Below, piece after piece: positions 34,068 to 42,686 of a stretch of DNA of 64,000 nt. A program made the translations under genes and the position numbers. Source of the DNA: Mycolicibacterium sp. P9-64. Its GTDB lineage: Bacteria > Actinomycetota > Actinomycetes > Mycobacteriales > Mycobacteriaceae. The DNA lies in NCBI RefSeq assembly GCF_008329605.1, contig NZ_NPKO01000001.1, positions 186,001 to 250,000 on the forward strand, given 5' to 3'. Under the pieces are notes generated by a model. That model saw only the letters and a list, made by a program, of their open reading frames with translations. It was not told the DNA's origin and ran no database searches. The number at the start of each line of letters is the position of its first letter. The first letter of the stretch is position 1.

Positions 34068-35611
34068 GTGAGCACCACTTCGATCAGTCGGGGTCCGCGC
34101 TCGCGCATCGCTCGGCCGAACTGGTCTGCGAACTCTTCGATGGTGGTGGCACGGCTGGCGTCGATGCCGATGCCTGTGCCAATGGCCTGCCAGTCCAGTG
34201 TCGGGTTGTGTAGGTCGAGCATCGACAACGCCTTGGGCCCTGGGTGTTCGACGCCAACCCGCCACAGCTCGACGTTCAGGATGGCGTACGAGTGGTTGGC
34301 GAAGATGACCGTCGTGACGTCGAGGTTCTCGCGTACTTGCGTCCACAGTGCCTGCAACGTGTACATCGCGCCGCCGTCACCCTGAAGGCACACCACCTTG
34401 CGATCCGGGCATGCCACGGCCGCGCCGGTGGCCACCGGAATCCCTTGTCCGATGGAGCCTCCGGTGAGCGCGAGGCGATCGTGGGGCGCGGCGGACGCGG
34501 TGGACTGGTTCAGGCCGATCCCCGAGGTGCTTGCCTCATCGGAGATGATCGCCTGCTCGGGTAGCAGTCGCCCGATCACCTGCGCGGCGGTGATGGCATT
34601 CAACGGACCGCCGGGCATGTCCGGAAGCGCAAGTGCAGCAATCGAACCCCGCTCCTTCGTCGCACCGACCGCCTCGGCGAGCGCTTGCAGTGCGCCGACC
34701 CCGTCCTCGTGGGGGTGGGCCAGGTGCAGGATCCGGCAATCCGCTGGCGTGCACCAGGACGGCTTGCCCGGATAGGCGAAGAATGACACCGGTGGCTTGG
34801 CGCCGACCAGGATGAGCTGCTCGACTCCCGACATGAAGTCGACGATCTGCTCGGCGAAGTACGGGATCTGTTCGACGAGCGCCCGCCCCGCACCGCGCTG
34901 CCACCGAGGTGCGAAGGTGTCGCAGGCAACGCGGGCGTCGGTCTTCGCGGCCACCCGTGCGGCGGCGCGCAACCCCGGCTCCTTCAGTGCGGCGCCGCGG
35001 ATCAGGATCAGCGTGTTCTTCCCGGTAGCGAGTGCCCGCGCAGCCTGGCTGACGGCGAGGTCGGCCACGGCCACCGGAACCGGCGTCGGCAGCGGCTCTG
35101 CGGGTCGTTCGGCGTCCAGCCATGCCGTGTCCGCAGGCAGAATCAACGTCGCGATCTGCCCGGGCGGTTGCAGCGAGGCCTGCACTGCGCGTGCCGCATC
35201 GGATGCCACGTCCAAGGGGCTCGGCGACGTGTGAATCCAGCCGGACACCGGCCTGGCGAACCCCTCGACGTCCGACGCCAGCGGAGGGTCGTACTGCTCG
35301 TGATAGGTCGCGTGATTGCCGACGATGTTGACGATGGGTGTCGCCGCTCGGCGGGCGTTGTGCAGGTTGGCCAGCCCGTTGGCCAGTCCGGGGCCGAGAT
35401 GCAGCAGCGTGGCCGCGGGTGCTTCGGCCATCCGCCCGTAGCCGTCGGCCATGCCCGTCACCGCGCCCTCGAACAGGCCGAGAATCGTGCGCATGCCCTC
35501 GACCTCGTCGACGGCGGCCACGAAGTGCATCTCCGAGGTTCCCGGGTTGGCGAAACACGTCGTCACCCCACACGCCACCAACGTGCGAACCAGGCTCTCA
35601 GCACCGTTCAC
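34064..35611 (-). CDS. Thiamine-diphosphate enzyme, acetolactate synthase/benzoylformate decarboxylase type
   Basis: The 515-aa protein begins MNGAESLVRTLVACGVTTCFANPG, with the activating Glu in GLFEGAVTGMADGYGRM. The C-terminal ThDP motif begins LQGDGGAMYTLQALW and closes with the Asn of FANHSYAI. The sequence follows the short IlvB-like branch found outside the valine pathway; no small subunit gene is nearby. Likely chemistry is decarboxylation or carboligation of a 2-oxo acid. It starts at GTG 35611 after AAGGGATT. There is no obvious partner operon, so the substrate is open. Confidence 0.87.
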   Translation of the reverse strand: MNGAESLVRTLVACGVTTCFANPGTSEMHFVAAVDEVEGMRTILGLFEGAVTGMADGYGRMAEAPAATLLHLGPGLANGLANLHNARRAATPIVNIVGNHATYHEQYDPPLASDVEGFARPVSGWIHTSPSPLDVASDAARAVQASLQPPGQIATLILPADTAWLDAERPAEPLPTPVPVAVADLAVSQAARALATGKNTLILIRGAALKEPGLRAAARVAAKTDARVACDTFAPRWQRGAGRALVEQIPYFAEQIVDFMSGVEQLILVGAKPPVSFFAYPGKPSWCTPADCRILHLAHPHEDGVGALQALAEAVGATKERGSIAALALPDMPGGPLNAITAAQVIGRLLPEQAIISDEASTSGIGLNQSTASAAPHDRLALTGGSIGQGIPVATGAAVACPDRKVVCLQGDGGAMYTLQALWTQVRENLDVTTVIFANHSYAILNVELWRVGVEHPGPKALSMLDLHNPTLDWQAIGTGIGIDASRATTIEEFADQFGRAMRERGPRLIEVVLT

Positions 35612-35767
35612 GAATTGAATCCCTTCACGCGAGAGCAGGTCTCATCCGAACGTAGCCACCGTAAGACCGTCTGACTGCGTGACGAGGTAACCGACACGAA
35701 CAAGCGCCACCGGTTGCATCTGTTTCGGCGAACCGAGAGCCTCGTGAGCACCGCATGACGCTCGGTG

Positions 35768-36658
35768 TCAGTCCCGAGACGGCTGCGTCGCGTTCAGCCA
35801 GGCCAGGGGGTTCAACTCGCGGTAGGGATCATCGTCACGGACGGCCAGGAGGTCGGCCAGCACCTGTTCCAGTGATTCCTGGGTGTTCTGCTTGACGATG
35901 TCCACCCACTTCGCCGCCGAGACCCGAGCGGGCTTGGTGGTCGTGATCGGGGCACCGAAGCGCAGGTACATCCGCTGCGGCCGAGGAATCAGGGTGGGGC
36001 CGATGCCATGCATCAGCGGCATGGCCATGTCGGCGCGACCGGACAGTTTCTTGGATATGCCCTGGCTCAGCCGACCCCAGAGGCCGTCACGCGTGGTGAG
36101 GCTCCGATACATGTCGTCGCCGCCGATGAGCCCGACGGGCACGATCGGATAGTCGTTCTCGACCGACACGCGGGCGAATCCGGCGCGTCCCTGCCAGCGC
36201 AGGGTGTTCTCCTCGCCCTTGAACTTGGCGATCTCGCGGCCCCCGCCGGGGAACACCAGAATCGGTTCGTCGTGGCGCATCAACTCACGCGCGGTCTCCG
36301 GCGCCCCGACGACGACCCCACAGGCGGCGACCAAGTCGGCGATCGGGCCGCGCATCCGTCCGATGCCGCGGTCCGCCAGCGGCCGCACTCGCATCCCGAT
36401 CGCGCGGCGGACCAGATACGGGATCAACACGGACTCGATCCCGCCCTGGGTGTGGTTGCCCACCAACAGGAACCGCCCATCTGCGGGCAGGTTCTCCAGC
36501 CCGTCGACGTACGGCCGGGACACGTCGACGAGCGGTCCGACCCGATCGGCGACGGTCTCCGCGACGCGGCGCCAGGCTTGGACCCGCTCCGGTTGGTTCA
36601 TGATGACGTCGATGTTGACGGGCTCCACTACGTCCATCTGGCTGGTGACCTCACTCAT
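35768..36658 (-). CDS. PlsC-type lysophospholipid/glycerol acyltransferase family protein
   Basis: The 296-aa protein has the acyltransferase block I as NHTQGG, replacing the usual NHxxxxD Asp region, followed by GRFLLVGN context. Block III appears as ILVFPGGGREIAKF (usual FPEGTR). Later it has YPIVPVGLIGGDDMY, the block IV Pro. Mycobacterial members of this branch keep the His but vary the Asp. It probably acylates a lipid or glycolipid at the membrane. It starts after AAGGAGAGA and is divergent from a TetR gene with a palindrome between. Confidence 0.8.
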   Translation of the reverse strand: MSEVTSQMDVVEPVNIDVIMNQPERVQAWRRVAETVADRVGPLVDVSRPYVDGLENLPADGRFLLVGNHTQGGIESVLIPYLVRRAIGMRVRPLADRGIGRMRGPIADLVAACGVVVGAPETARELMRHDEPILVFPGGGREIAKFKGEENTLRWQGRAGFARVSVENDYPIVPVGLIGGDDMYRSLTTRDGLWGRLSQGISKKLSGRADMAMPLMHGIGPTLIPRPQRMYLRFGAPITTTKPARVSAAKWVDIVKQNTQESLEQVLADLLAVRDDDPYRELNPLAWLNATQPSRD

Positions 36659-36706
36659 CGAGTCTCTCCTTGCATGTCATTGCGGGTGATGTCATCAGCT
36701 TACCGA

Positions 36707-36720
36707 ACGAACCAGTTCGT
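36707..36720. promoter_or_regulatory. Predicted TetR operator ACGAACCAGTTCGT
   Basis: A palindrome with six-base arms ACGAAC and GTTCGT around CA lies 49-62 bases upstream of the acyltransferase start and 18 bases before the TetR GTG. Position and form suggest autorepression and control of the acyltransferase. Its position also argues for the GTG start at 36738 over the one at 36723. Confidence 0.72.
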
Positions 36721-36737
36721 CTGTGTATGATTCTCCT

Positions 36738-37307
36738 GTGAGAAACGCGAAGGAGCTGCGCGCCGAGATCCTGGTGGCCGCCCGAACCGAGTTCGCCCAA
36801 CACGGGCTGGCCGGCGCTCGGATCGACCGCATCGCCAAATCCGCCCACGCCAGCAAGGAACGCCTCTACGCACACTTCGGCGACAAGGAAACCCTCTTCC
36901 GTGAGGTGGTCAATGCCGACGTCGCCGAGTTCTTCGGCGCTCTCACTCCGCGTCCCGACGCCGTCGCCGAATGGGTCGGCGACCTCTACGACCTGATGTG
37001 CGCGCGGCCCGAACACCAGCGCATGATGACGTGGGCGCACCTGGAGGGCTTCATCATCGAGGAACCGCGTACCGACGGCGAGCCAATCGCCGTCCAGGCC
37101 ATCGCCGCGATCGAGGCCGCCCAGGCCGACGGTCACGTGGACCGCGCGTGGCAGCCATTCGATCTACTCGTCACGCTCCTCGGAGTCGGCCTGGCCTGGG
37201 CGCACTGGCCCGATCCGCGCGCCGCCACGGACGACCCCACCCTCGTCGCGCACCGCCGGGCCGTCGTCGTCGAAGCGGCCACCAGGGTCATAGCCACCCG
37301 CGGCTGA
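36738..37307 (+). CDS. TetR-family repressor divergent from the acyltransferase
   Basis: GTG 36738 gives a 189-aa protein, VRNAKELRAEILVAARTEFAQHG, with the TetR helix-turn-helix (IDRIAKSAHASKERLYAHFGDKETLF). The C-terminal domain is Trp-rich (GVGLAWAHWPDP). It resembles TetR_C_35-type regulators. The palindrome at 36707 lies directly upstream. It converges on the dehydratase gene at 37336 with 28 bases between. The ligand could be a lipid or acyl compound, judging only by the neighbour. Confidence 0.87.
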   Translation: MRNAKELRAEILVAARTEFAQHGLAGARIDRIAKSAHASKERLYAHFGDKETLFREVVNADVAEFFGALTPRPDAVAEWVGDLYDLMCARPEHQRMMTWAHLEGFIIEEPRTDGEPIAVQAIAAIEAAQADGHVDRAWQPFDLLVTLLGVGLAWAHWPDPRAATDDPTLVAHRRAVVVEAATRVIATRG

Positions 37308-37335
37308 GCACCGTTGATCGCCATGGCTTCGGCGA

Positions 37336-39090
37336 TTACCAGCCTCCGACCCAGCCGTCGAATATCGCGTCGGGTTCATCGGCGGGACGCTGGGAGCGCC
37401 CGACGAGAAAATCGAAGTCACATCCCTGGTCGGCCTGCAGGACTCGCTCGACGTACAGCGCGGCGTAGCCCCGTGTCTGAGGGGGTGGCGGTGGCGGCAT
37501 CGATTCGGCCCGCCGCGCCGACAGTTCGGCGTCGGTGAGTACGACGTCGAGTCTTCCTGCTCTTGCGTCGAGTGCGATGACATCACCGTCGCGCACCAGG
37601 GCCAGGGGACCGCCGACTGCGGACTCCGGACTCACGTGGAGAACGCATGTGCCGTAGGCGGTTCCGCTCATCCGGGCATCAGAGATGCGGACCATGTCGG
37701 TGACACCTTGCTTGAGCAGCTTGGTGGGGATGGGTAGCTGGCCCCACTCGGGCATGCCAGGGGCGCCGCGTGGTCCGGCAGACCGAAGGACGAGAACGGA
37801 ATCCGCCGTCACGTCGAGGTCGGGATCGTCGAACCGCGCCATCAGGTCCTTCATGTTCTCGAAGACGACTGCTGGTCCTTGATGGACCAGGAGCTCCGGG
37901 CTTGCCGCGCTGCACTTGATGACCGCGCCGTTGGGGGCGAGGTTTCCGCGCACCACCGCAAGGCCCTGCGCCGGCTGAAACGGCGCGCTCAGCGGGGCAA
38001 TGACGGAGGTGTCGGTGGCGTCGGTGGACGGCAGGTTGTCGGCGACGGTCTTGCCGGTGACGGTGATGGCATCGGTGTGCAGCAGCGCCTCGACCGACTT
38101 CATCACCGCCGGTATCCCGCCTGCGTGGAAGACCTGCTCGACGAGATGTTCGCCCGCGGGTCGCACGTTGACCACCAGCGGCGTACGCGCCGACAGTTCG
38201 TGAAAGCGGTCCAGCGACAACGGCACTCCCACGCGACCGGCGATGGCCAGCAGGTGCACGATCGCGTTGGTCGACCCGCCCACCGCCAGCATCAACGTGA
38301 TCGCGTTGTCGAAGGCCTCGCGGGTCAGCACCTGGGACGGCCGAAGCTGCTCGGTGGCCAGCCCGACGGCCCGCGCGCCACATTCCTCGGCGACCTGGAG
38401 TCTGCGCGAGTCCATCGCCGGCACCGCCGCCGTTCCCGGCAGCGTCATGCCGAGGCCTTCGACCAGGGTGGCCATCGTGGAGGCCGTACCCATCTCGGGG
38501 CAGTGCCCTTGCGAAGGTCCTGCGGCAGCCTCCAACCGCTCGTAGTCCTCCATCGACATCCGGCCGGCCCTGACGTCGTCGATGTACTCCCATAGGTCCG
38601 TTCCGACGCCGAGCTGCTTGCCGCGGAAGACCGCCGGGGAGGCCGGCCCACCGGTCAACACGATGGCGGGCACGTCGGCACTGGCCGCCCCCATGAGTTG
38701 TGCGGGCACCGTCTTGTCGCATCCGCCCAGCAGGACCACCGCGTCGAAAGGGTATGCGCGGATGGACTCTTCGACGTCCATCGCCATGAGGTTGCGAAAC
38801 AACATGGTGGTCGGCTTCATCAGCTGCTCGCCGAGCGAGATGGTGGGGAACTCCAACGGGAACCCGCCTGCTGCCAGCACCCCTCGGCGCACCGAGTCGG
38901 CCAAGCCGCGAAAGTGCATGTTGCAGTTGACGACTTCCGACCACGAATTGCATATCCCGACGATCGGTCGTCCCTCGAACGCCAGGCGGGAGAATCCGGA
39001 GGCCCGCATCGCCGACCGGTGAACGAATCCGGGGACGTCGCGACCAGCGAACCACTTGGCGCTTCTCAAGCCGGGTGATGAGTGTGCCAC
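37336..39090 (-). CDS. IlvD/Edd-family dihydroxy-acid (sugar-acid type) dehydratase
   Basis: The 584-aa protein has the cluster Cys set of the family: CNSWSEVVNCN, LLGGCDKTVPAQLMG and GHCPEMGTASTMA. C-terminal motifs include ISDARMSGTAYG. It starts at GTG 39090 after AAGGAGAAG. The sequence is diverged from housekeeping IlvD and resembles the sugar-acid dehydratase branch. It is the last gene of the operon that begins with the aldehyde dehydrogenase at 42608. It should dehydrate a 2,3-dihydroxy acid to a 2-oxo acid, with an Fe-S cluster and Mg2+. Confidence 0.88.
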   Translation of the reverse strand: MAHSSPGLRSAKWFAGRDVPGFVHRSAMRASGFSRLAFEGRPIVGICNSWSEVVNCNMHFRGLADSVRRGVLAAGGFPLEFPTISLGEQLMKPTTMLFRNLMAMDVEESIRAYPFDAVVLLGGCDKTVPAQLMGAASADVPAIVLTGGPASPAVFRGKQLGVGTDLWEYIDDVRAGRMSMEDYERLEAAAGPSQGHCPEMGTASTMATLVEGLGMTLPGTAAVPAMDSRRLQVAEECGARAVGLATEQLRPSQVLTREAFDNAITLMLAVGGSTNAIVHLLAIAGRVGVPLSLDRFHELSARTPLVVNVRPAGEHLVEQVFHAGGIPAVMKSVEALLHTDAITVTGKTVADNLPSTDATDTSVIAPLSAPFQPAQGLAVVRGNLAPNGAVIKCSAASPELLVHQGPAVVFENMKDLMARFDDPDLDVTADSVLVLRSAGPRGAPGMPEWGQLPIPTKLLKQGVTDMVRISDARMSGTAYGTCVLHVSPESAVGGPLALVRDGDVIALDARAGRLDVVLTDAELSARRAESMPPPPPPQTRGYAALYVERVLQADQGCDFDFLVGRSQRPADEPDAIFDGWVGGW

Positions 39091-39114
39091 CGTTTTCTTC
39101 TCCTTGGATTGGCC

Positions 39115-40842
39115 CTACCGAACGCGTGCGGCGTAAGCGGTGATCTTGCGCAAGGCGGGCTGGCGCGCCGCCTGATAGCCCAGCCAGCGACCGGGCTTCG
39201 TCGACATCAGGGTGCCAACCAGGCGCTGCTGCCAGGGCGCTTTGAGAGTGCCGGCCCGAGCGGCGGTACTCACGGGTGCCGAGATACCCGAGGCATCGTC
39301 GAGAGCGGCCTTGGCGGCGTTGTGCCCGTTGGCTCCCATCACGCCGCCGCCGGGGTGGGTACCGGAGCCGCACAGGTAGTAATTGCGAACCGGTGTCCGG
39401 TAGTTCGCCAACTCCGGAATCGGGCGTGCGCCGAACAGCTGGTCGAGCATCATGCTGCCGTGGAAGATGTTGCCGTCGGTGATCAGGTACTCGTTGTCCA
39501 GGTCGTCGGGAGTGATGATCACTCGGTCCAGGATGTGGTCGCGCAGGTTGGGGGCATAGGTGAACAGGTCCTCGAGGACCAGGTCGGCCCATTTCTCCTT
39601 CTCTGCCGCCCACGTGGTCCCGATGAGCTCCGACGGAAGTTGCTGAACCCCCAGTGTCATCGTGTGTTGTCCCTTGGGGGCCAACGAGTCGTCGGTGACC
39701 GACTGCGTGACGGCCTCGATGACGAAGGTGCTCGGGAAGGTGCCGCGGCGTTGCGCTTCGAACGCCTCCTCGAAGGCTTCTCGGCTGGGTCCGAGCAACT
39801 GGTGTCCGTGATGCTGCGGTCCGGCGGTGGCATCCTGGAACGGAAGGTACTGCGGCAGTTCGTCGATCAGGAGATGGATCCTGGCCATCGAGCCGCGGGT
39901 GTCGATGTTCTCGACATCGCGAACCAGCCGGGCCGGTAGTACGCCGGGTTCGATCAGTCGCAGTAGCGACCGCTTCGGGTCGGCGTTGGAGAAGACCTGT
40001 GTGGCCGTGATGACCGAGCCGTCCTCGAGGCGCACCCCGGTTGCCGTGCCTCGTTCGACGATTACCTTGTCGACCGGAGTCGACGTGCGGATGGTTGCGC
40101 CGTAATGCCGTGCCCCGGCCGCCAGCGCTTCGGTGATCGCTCCCATTCCGCCGCGAGCCAGGCCGAACTGCCCGAAGTTGCCGTTGAATTCACCCCAGGA
40201 GTGATGGCCGTAGGTGTACGCCGTTCCCGGTGATGAGGGGCCGCCGAAGATCGACACCATCCCGAAGAAGGTGAGCATGCTCTTGAGGCGCTCGTCCTCG
40301 AAGTACCGGTCGAGCAGATCGCGTACGGAGAGCAAGGTGAATTCGTCGAAGAGGGTCTGTTCACCTGCCGCCTCGAACGCGGCGAGGACCTCCGAGCGTT
40401 GTGGGGGTGCGGTGAGCAGATACGGCGTCACCAGTCCCGCGAAACGCTGTAGCCGCACTCCGAAGTCGAGAAATGACTGAGCGTCGTTCTTGTTGAGCTT
40501 CTCGATCTCCCGAAGCGTGCGGTCGGTCTCCTTCCACATCGTGAAGGCGGTGCCGTCGCGGAAGAGGGTGAACGAGAGGGCGTCACCTTGGTACAACTCC
40601 AGCCCGAATCTCTTCAGTTCGAGCTCATCGATGATCTCCGGCCGCAGAAGACCGGCGATGAATGCGCAGGAGGACCACTTCGAACCTGGGATCAGTTCCT
40701 CCGTCACGCAGGCGCCGCCGACGACGGGGCGAGCCTCGAGCACCAGTACCCGCTTTCCTGCGCGCGCCAGATAGTTCGCGGTCACCAGGCCGTTGTGGCC
40801 AGCGCCGATGATGACGGCGTCGTACTCGGATGTGGTCGGCAT
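39115..40842 (-). CDS. FAD-dependent phytoene-desaturase-like oxidoreductase (PYROXD2-like)
   Basis: The 575-aa protein opens with VIIGAGHNGLVTANYLARAGKRVLVLEARPVVGG, the dinucleotide motif of carotenoid-desaturase-like amine oxidases. The C-terminus carries YLCGSGTHPGGGVMGANGHNAA, the second FAD-binding part. This is the PYROXD2/CrtI-like branch, which is widespread in actinobacterial catabolic clusters and not proven to act on carotenoids. No carotenoid gene is present. Its ATG follows the upstream stop by one base (TGA-C-ATG). Confidence 0.87.
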   Translation of the reverse strand: MPTTSEYDAVIIGAGHNGLVTANYLARAGKRVLVLEARPVVGGACVTEELIPGSKWSSCAFIAGLLRPEIIDELELKRFGLELYQGDALSFTLFRDGTAFTMWKETDRTLREIEKLNKNDAQSFLDFGVRLQRFAGLVTPYLLTAPPQRSEVLAAFEAAGEQTLFDEFTLLSVRDLLDRYFEDERLKSMLTFFGMVSIFGGPSSPGTAYTYGHHSWGEFNGNFGQFGLARGGMGAITEALAAGARHYGATIRTSTPVDKVIVERGTATGVRLEDGSVITATQVFSNADPKRSLLRLIEPGVLPARLVRDVENIDTRGSMARIHLLIDELPQYLPFQDATAGPQHHGHQLLGPSREAFEEAFEAQRRGTFPSTFVIEAVTQSVTDDSLAPKGQHTMTLGVQQLPSELIGTTWAAEKEKWADLVLEDLFTYAPNLRDHILDRVIITPDDLDNEYLITDGNIFHGSMMLDQLFGARPIPELANYRTPVRNYYLCGSGTHPGGGVMGANGHNAAKAALDDASGISAPVSTAARAGTLKAPWQQRLVGTLMSTKPGRWLGYQAARQPALRKITAYAARVR

Positions 40843-40843
40843 G

Positions 40844-41170
40844 TCAGATCTCCTGAGGCAGAGTCGAATTGCGGGTGAAAAGGGTGGAGACGCTGCCTGG
40901 TTCGACCAGTTCGTCGAAACGCTCGACGACGGGTTTGAGCTCTGGCGCGCCGTCCCGCACCCGTTCCCACTCAGGCCACGAGGTGACGGTCATGATCTCC
41001 ACGACGTCGACGCCGGAGGAGTCGTCTTCGTCGACCAAGAACACCTCGAAGCCGGTGACGACGTCGAAGGACAGGCAGGTCGGGCGATCGAGCTCACGCG
41101 AGAAGGTCTCGAACTCGGCGGTCGTGACTCCTGGCCGGAGTCGGAATGTGTTCACCGCGCTCACGGCCAT
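40844..41170 (-). CDS. Small dimeric alpha/beta-barrel (RedY/EthD-like) protein
   Basis: The 108-aa protein begins MAVSAVNTFRLRPGVTTAEFETFSRELDRP and contains VTGFEVFLVDEDDSSGVDVVEIMTVTSWPEWERV. Its strand-helix pattern is that of the dimeric ferredoxin-like barrel, as in RedY. It is sandwiched between aldehyde dehydrogenase and desaturase-like genes with one-base TGA-C-ATG junctions at both ends. Relatives assist in ring formation or act as small cofactor-free enzymes. Role here is unknown. Confidence 0.7.
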   Translation of the reverse strand: MAVSAVNTFRLRPGVTTAEFETFSRELDRPTCLSFDVVTGFEVFLVDEDDSSGVDVVEIMTVTSWPEWERVRDGAPELKPVVERFDELVEPGSVSTLFTRNSTLPQEI

Positions 41171-41171
41171 G

Positions 41172-42608
41172 TCAGGCGCCTTCGCGGTTGATCATCACGT
41201 GCTTGATCTCGGTGTATTCCTCGAGCGCGTAGACCGACATGTCCTTGCCGTTGCCGGACTGTTTGAACCCGCCATGGGGCATTTCCGGGGTAACGGGCAG
41301 GTGGTCGTTGATCCACACCGTGCCGAACTGGAGCTCGCTGGAGGCAAACATCGCGCGCGAGATGTCCTTGGTGAATACCGAAGCGGCGAGCCCGTATTCG
41401 GTGTCGTTGGCCCAGGCGATGACGTCGTCGTTGTCGCCGAATCTGGTCACCGAGGTGACCGGCCCGAACACCTCGGTGCTGACGATCTCGTCGCCCTGCC
41501 GGGCTCCGACGACCACCGTCGGGGCGGTGTAGAAACCGACGCCGGGGTTGTCTCCCTGGATCAGTTCGGTGTGACCAGTGGCCTTCGCGCGAGCCACGAA
41601 GCCCTCCACCCGATCCCGGTGGGCCGCCGTGATCACCGGCCCCATCGTCGTGTTCTCGTCGGCGATGTCGCCGAGATTGAGCTCCTTGACGGCCTTTTCC
41701 AGGCCCGAGACCAGATCGTCGTGCACGGCGTCATGCACGTAGAGCCGAGACGCTGCCATGCAGTCCTGGCCGGAGTTGCAGAACGCGCCTTCCATGATCT
41801 TCTCGACGGCGAACGACACGTCGGCGTCGGAGTACACCAGGACAGGTGCCTTCCCGCCGAGTTCGAGGTGCAGCCGCTTGAGATTGGAGTCGGCCGAGGC
41901 ATGCATCAAGGCGCGTCCCGTGTCGACCGATCCGGTCAGCGAGGACATCCGTACCTTCGGATGGGAGACGAGCCTGGCGCCGACGTCTTCGCCGTCGCCG
42001 GTGACGACGTTGAACACCCCGGCGGGGAAGAGGTCCTGCGCGAGCTCGGCGAGTCGCAGGAGCGAGAACGGTGTGTGCTCAGAAGGCTTGAGCACCAACG
42101 TATTACCGGTCAACAGGGCCGGTGAGATCTTCCAGATCGCCATCAGCAGCGGATAGTTCCACGGCGCGACCGAGCCGACGACGCCGAGCGGATCACGGCG
42201 GATGATGCTGGTCTTGCCCCGGACGAACTCTCCTGCCGCGCGACCTTCCATGGTGCGTGCGCCGCCGGCGAAGAACCGGAGATGATCGGGGATCATCTCC
42301 ATCTCCTCGAGTGCCAGGCCGATGGGCTTGCCGACGTTCTGCGATTCGATCTCGGCGAGGGTGCGTTGGTCGTCCTCGATTCGGTCGGCAAGTGCGAGGA
42401 AGGCTCGAGCGCGTTCGCCCACCGGTGTACGGGCCCATTCCGGGAATGCGGCGTGGGCTGCAGCCACCGCGCGATCGACGTCTGCAACGGTGCCGTGGGC
42501 GATTTCGGCGAATACATCTCCGGTTGCCGGGGCCGGTACCTGATCGACCGCGCCGTCGGACGCGTCGGTCCAGTTGCCGTCGATGTACATCTTTCGGTCG
42601 AGCGTCAT
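41172..42608 (-). CDS. NAD-dependent aldehyde dehydrogenase (aminobutyraldehyde/betaine-aldehyde type)
   Basis: The 478-aa protein starts MTLDRKMYIDGNWTDAS after AGGAG. It has PWNYPLLMAIWKISPAL, the general-base Glu in LHLELGGKAPVLV, and the catalytic Cys in CNSGQDCMAASRLYV, all as in gamma-aminobutyraldehyde and betaine-aldehyde dehydrogenases. It is the first gene of the leftward operon with the RedY-like, desaturase-like and dehydratase genes. Its upstream region holds AATGAAAAT and the TTCAT/ATGAA repeat. It probably oxidises an amine-derived aldehyde brought in by the APC permease. Confidence 0.9.
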   Translation of the reverse strand: MTLDRKMYIDGNWTDASDGAVDQVPAPATGDVFAEIAHGTVADVDRAVAAAHAAFPEWARTPVGERARAFLALADRIEDDQRTLAEIESQNVGKPIGLALEEMEMIPDHLRFFAGGARTMEGRAAGEFVRGKTSIIRRDPLGVVGSVAPWNYPLLMAIWKISPALLTGNTLVLKPSEHTPFSLLRLAELAQDLFPAGVFNVVTGDGEDVGARLVSHPKVRMSSLTGSVDTGRALMHASADSNLKRLHLELGGKAPVLVYSDADVSFAVEKIMEGAFCNSGQDCMAASRLYVHDAVHDDLVSGLEKAVKELNLGDIADENTTMGPVITAAHRDRVEGFVARAKATGHTELIQGDNPGVGFYTAPTVVVGARQGDEIVSTEVFGPVTSVTRFGDNDDVIAWANDTEYGLAASVFTKDISRAMFASSELQFGTVWINDHLPVTPEMPHGGFKQSGNGKDMSVYALEEYTEIKHVMINREGA

Positions 42609-42642
42609 GGGTAACTCCTAATCTCAGTGAGTGAAAAAATAG

Positions 42643-42658
42643 TTCATAGAATGAAAAT
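42643..42658. promoter_or_regulatory. Candidate operator upstream of aldehyde dehydrogenase (AATGAAAAT motif)
   Basis: AATGAAAAT at 42650-42658 is preceded by TTCATAG, making a TTCAT-AGA-ATGAA inverted repeat, 35-50 bases upstream of the aldehyde dehydrogenase start. The same nine bases form both arms of the repeat at 46188-46226. A shared regulator, most simply the IclR protein at 46317, is suggested. Confidence 0.5.
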
Positions 42659-42686
42659 CGTAACGCAGGGTTCGACACTCCGCGCG

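Noticed and set aside
37679..39613. Long minus-strand frame overlapping the dehydratase in another frame
   Set aside because: Arg/Gly/Pro-rich shadow translation; the dehydratase frame carries all family Cys motifs.
40869..42125. Long plus-strand frame antisense to the second aldehyde dehydrogenase
   Set aside because: Antisense shadow without conserved motifs; the minus-strand gene is fully supported.
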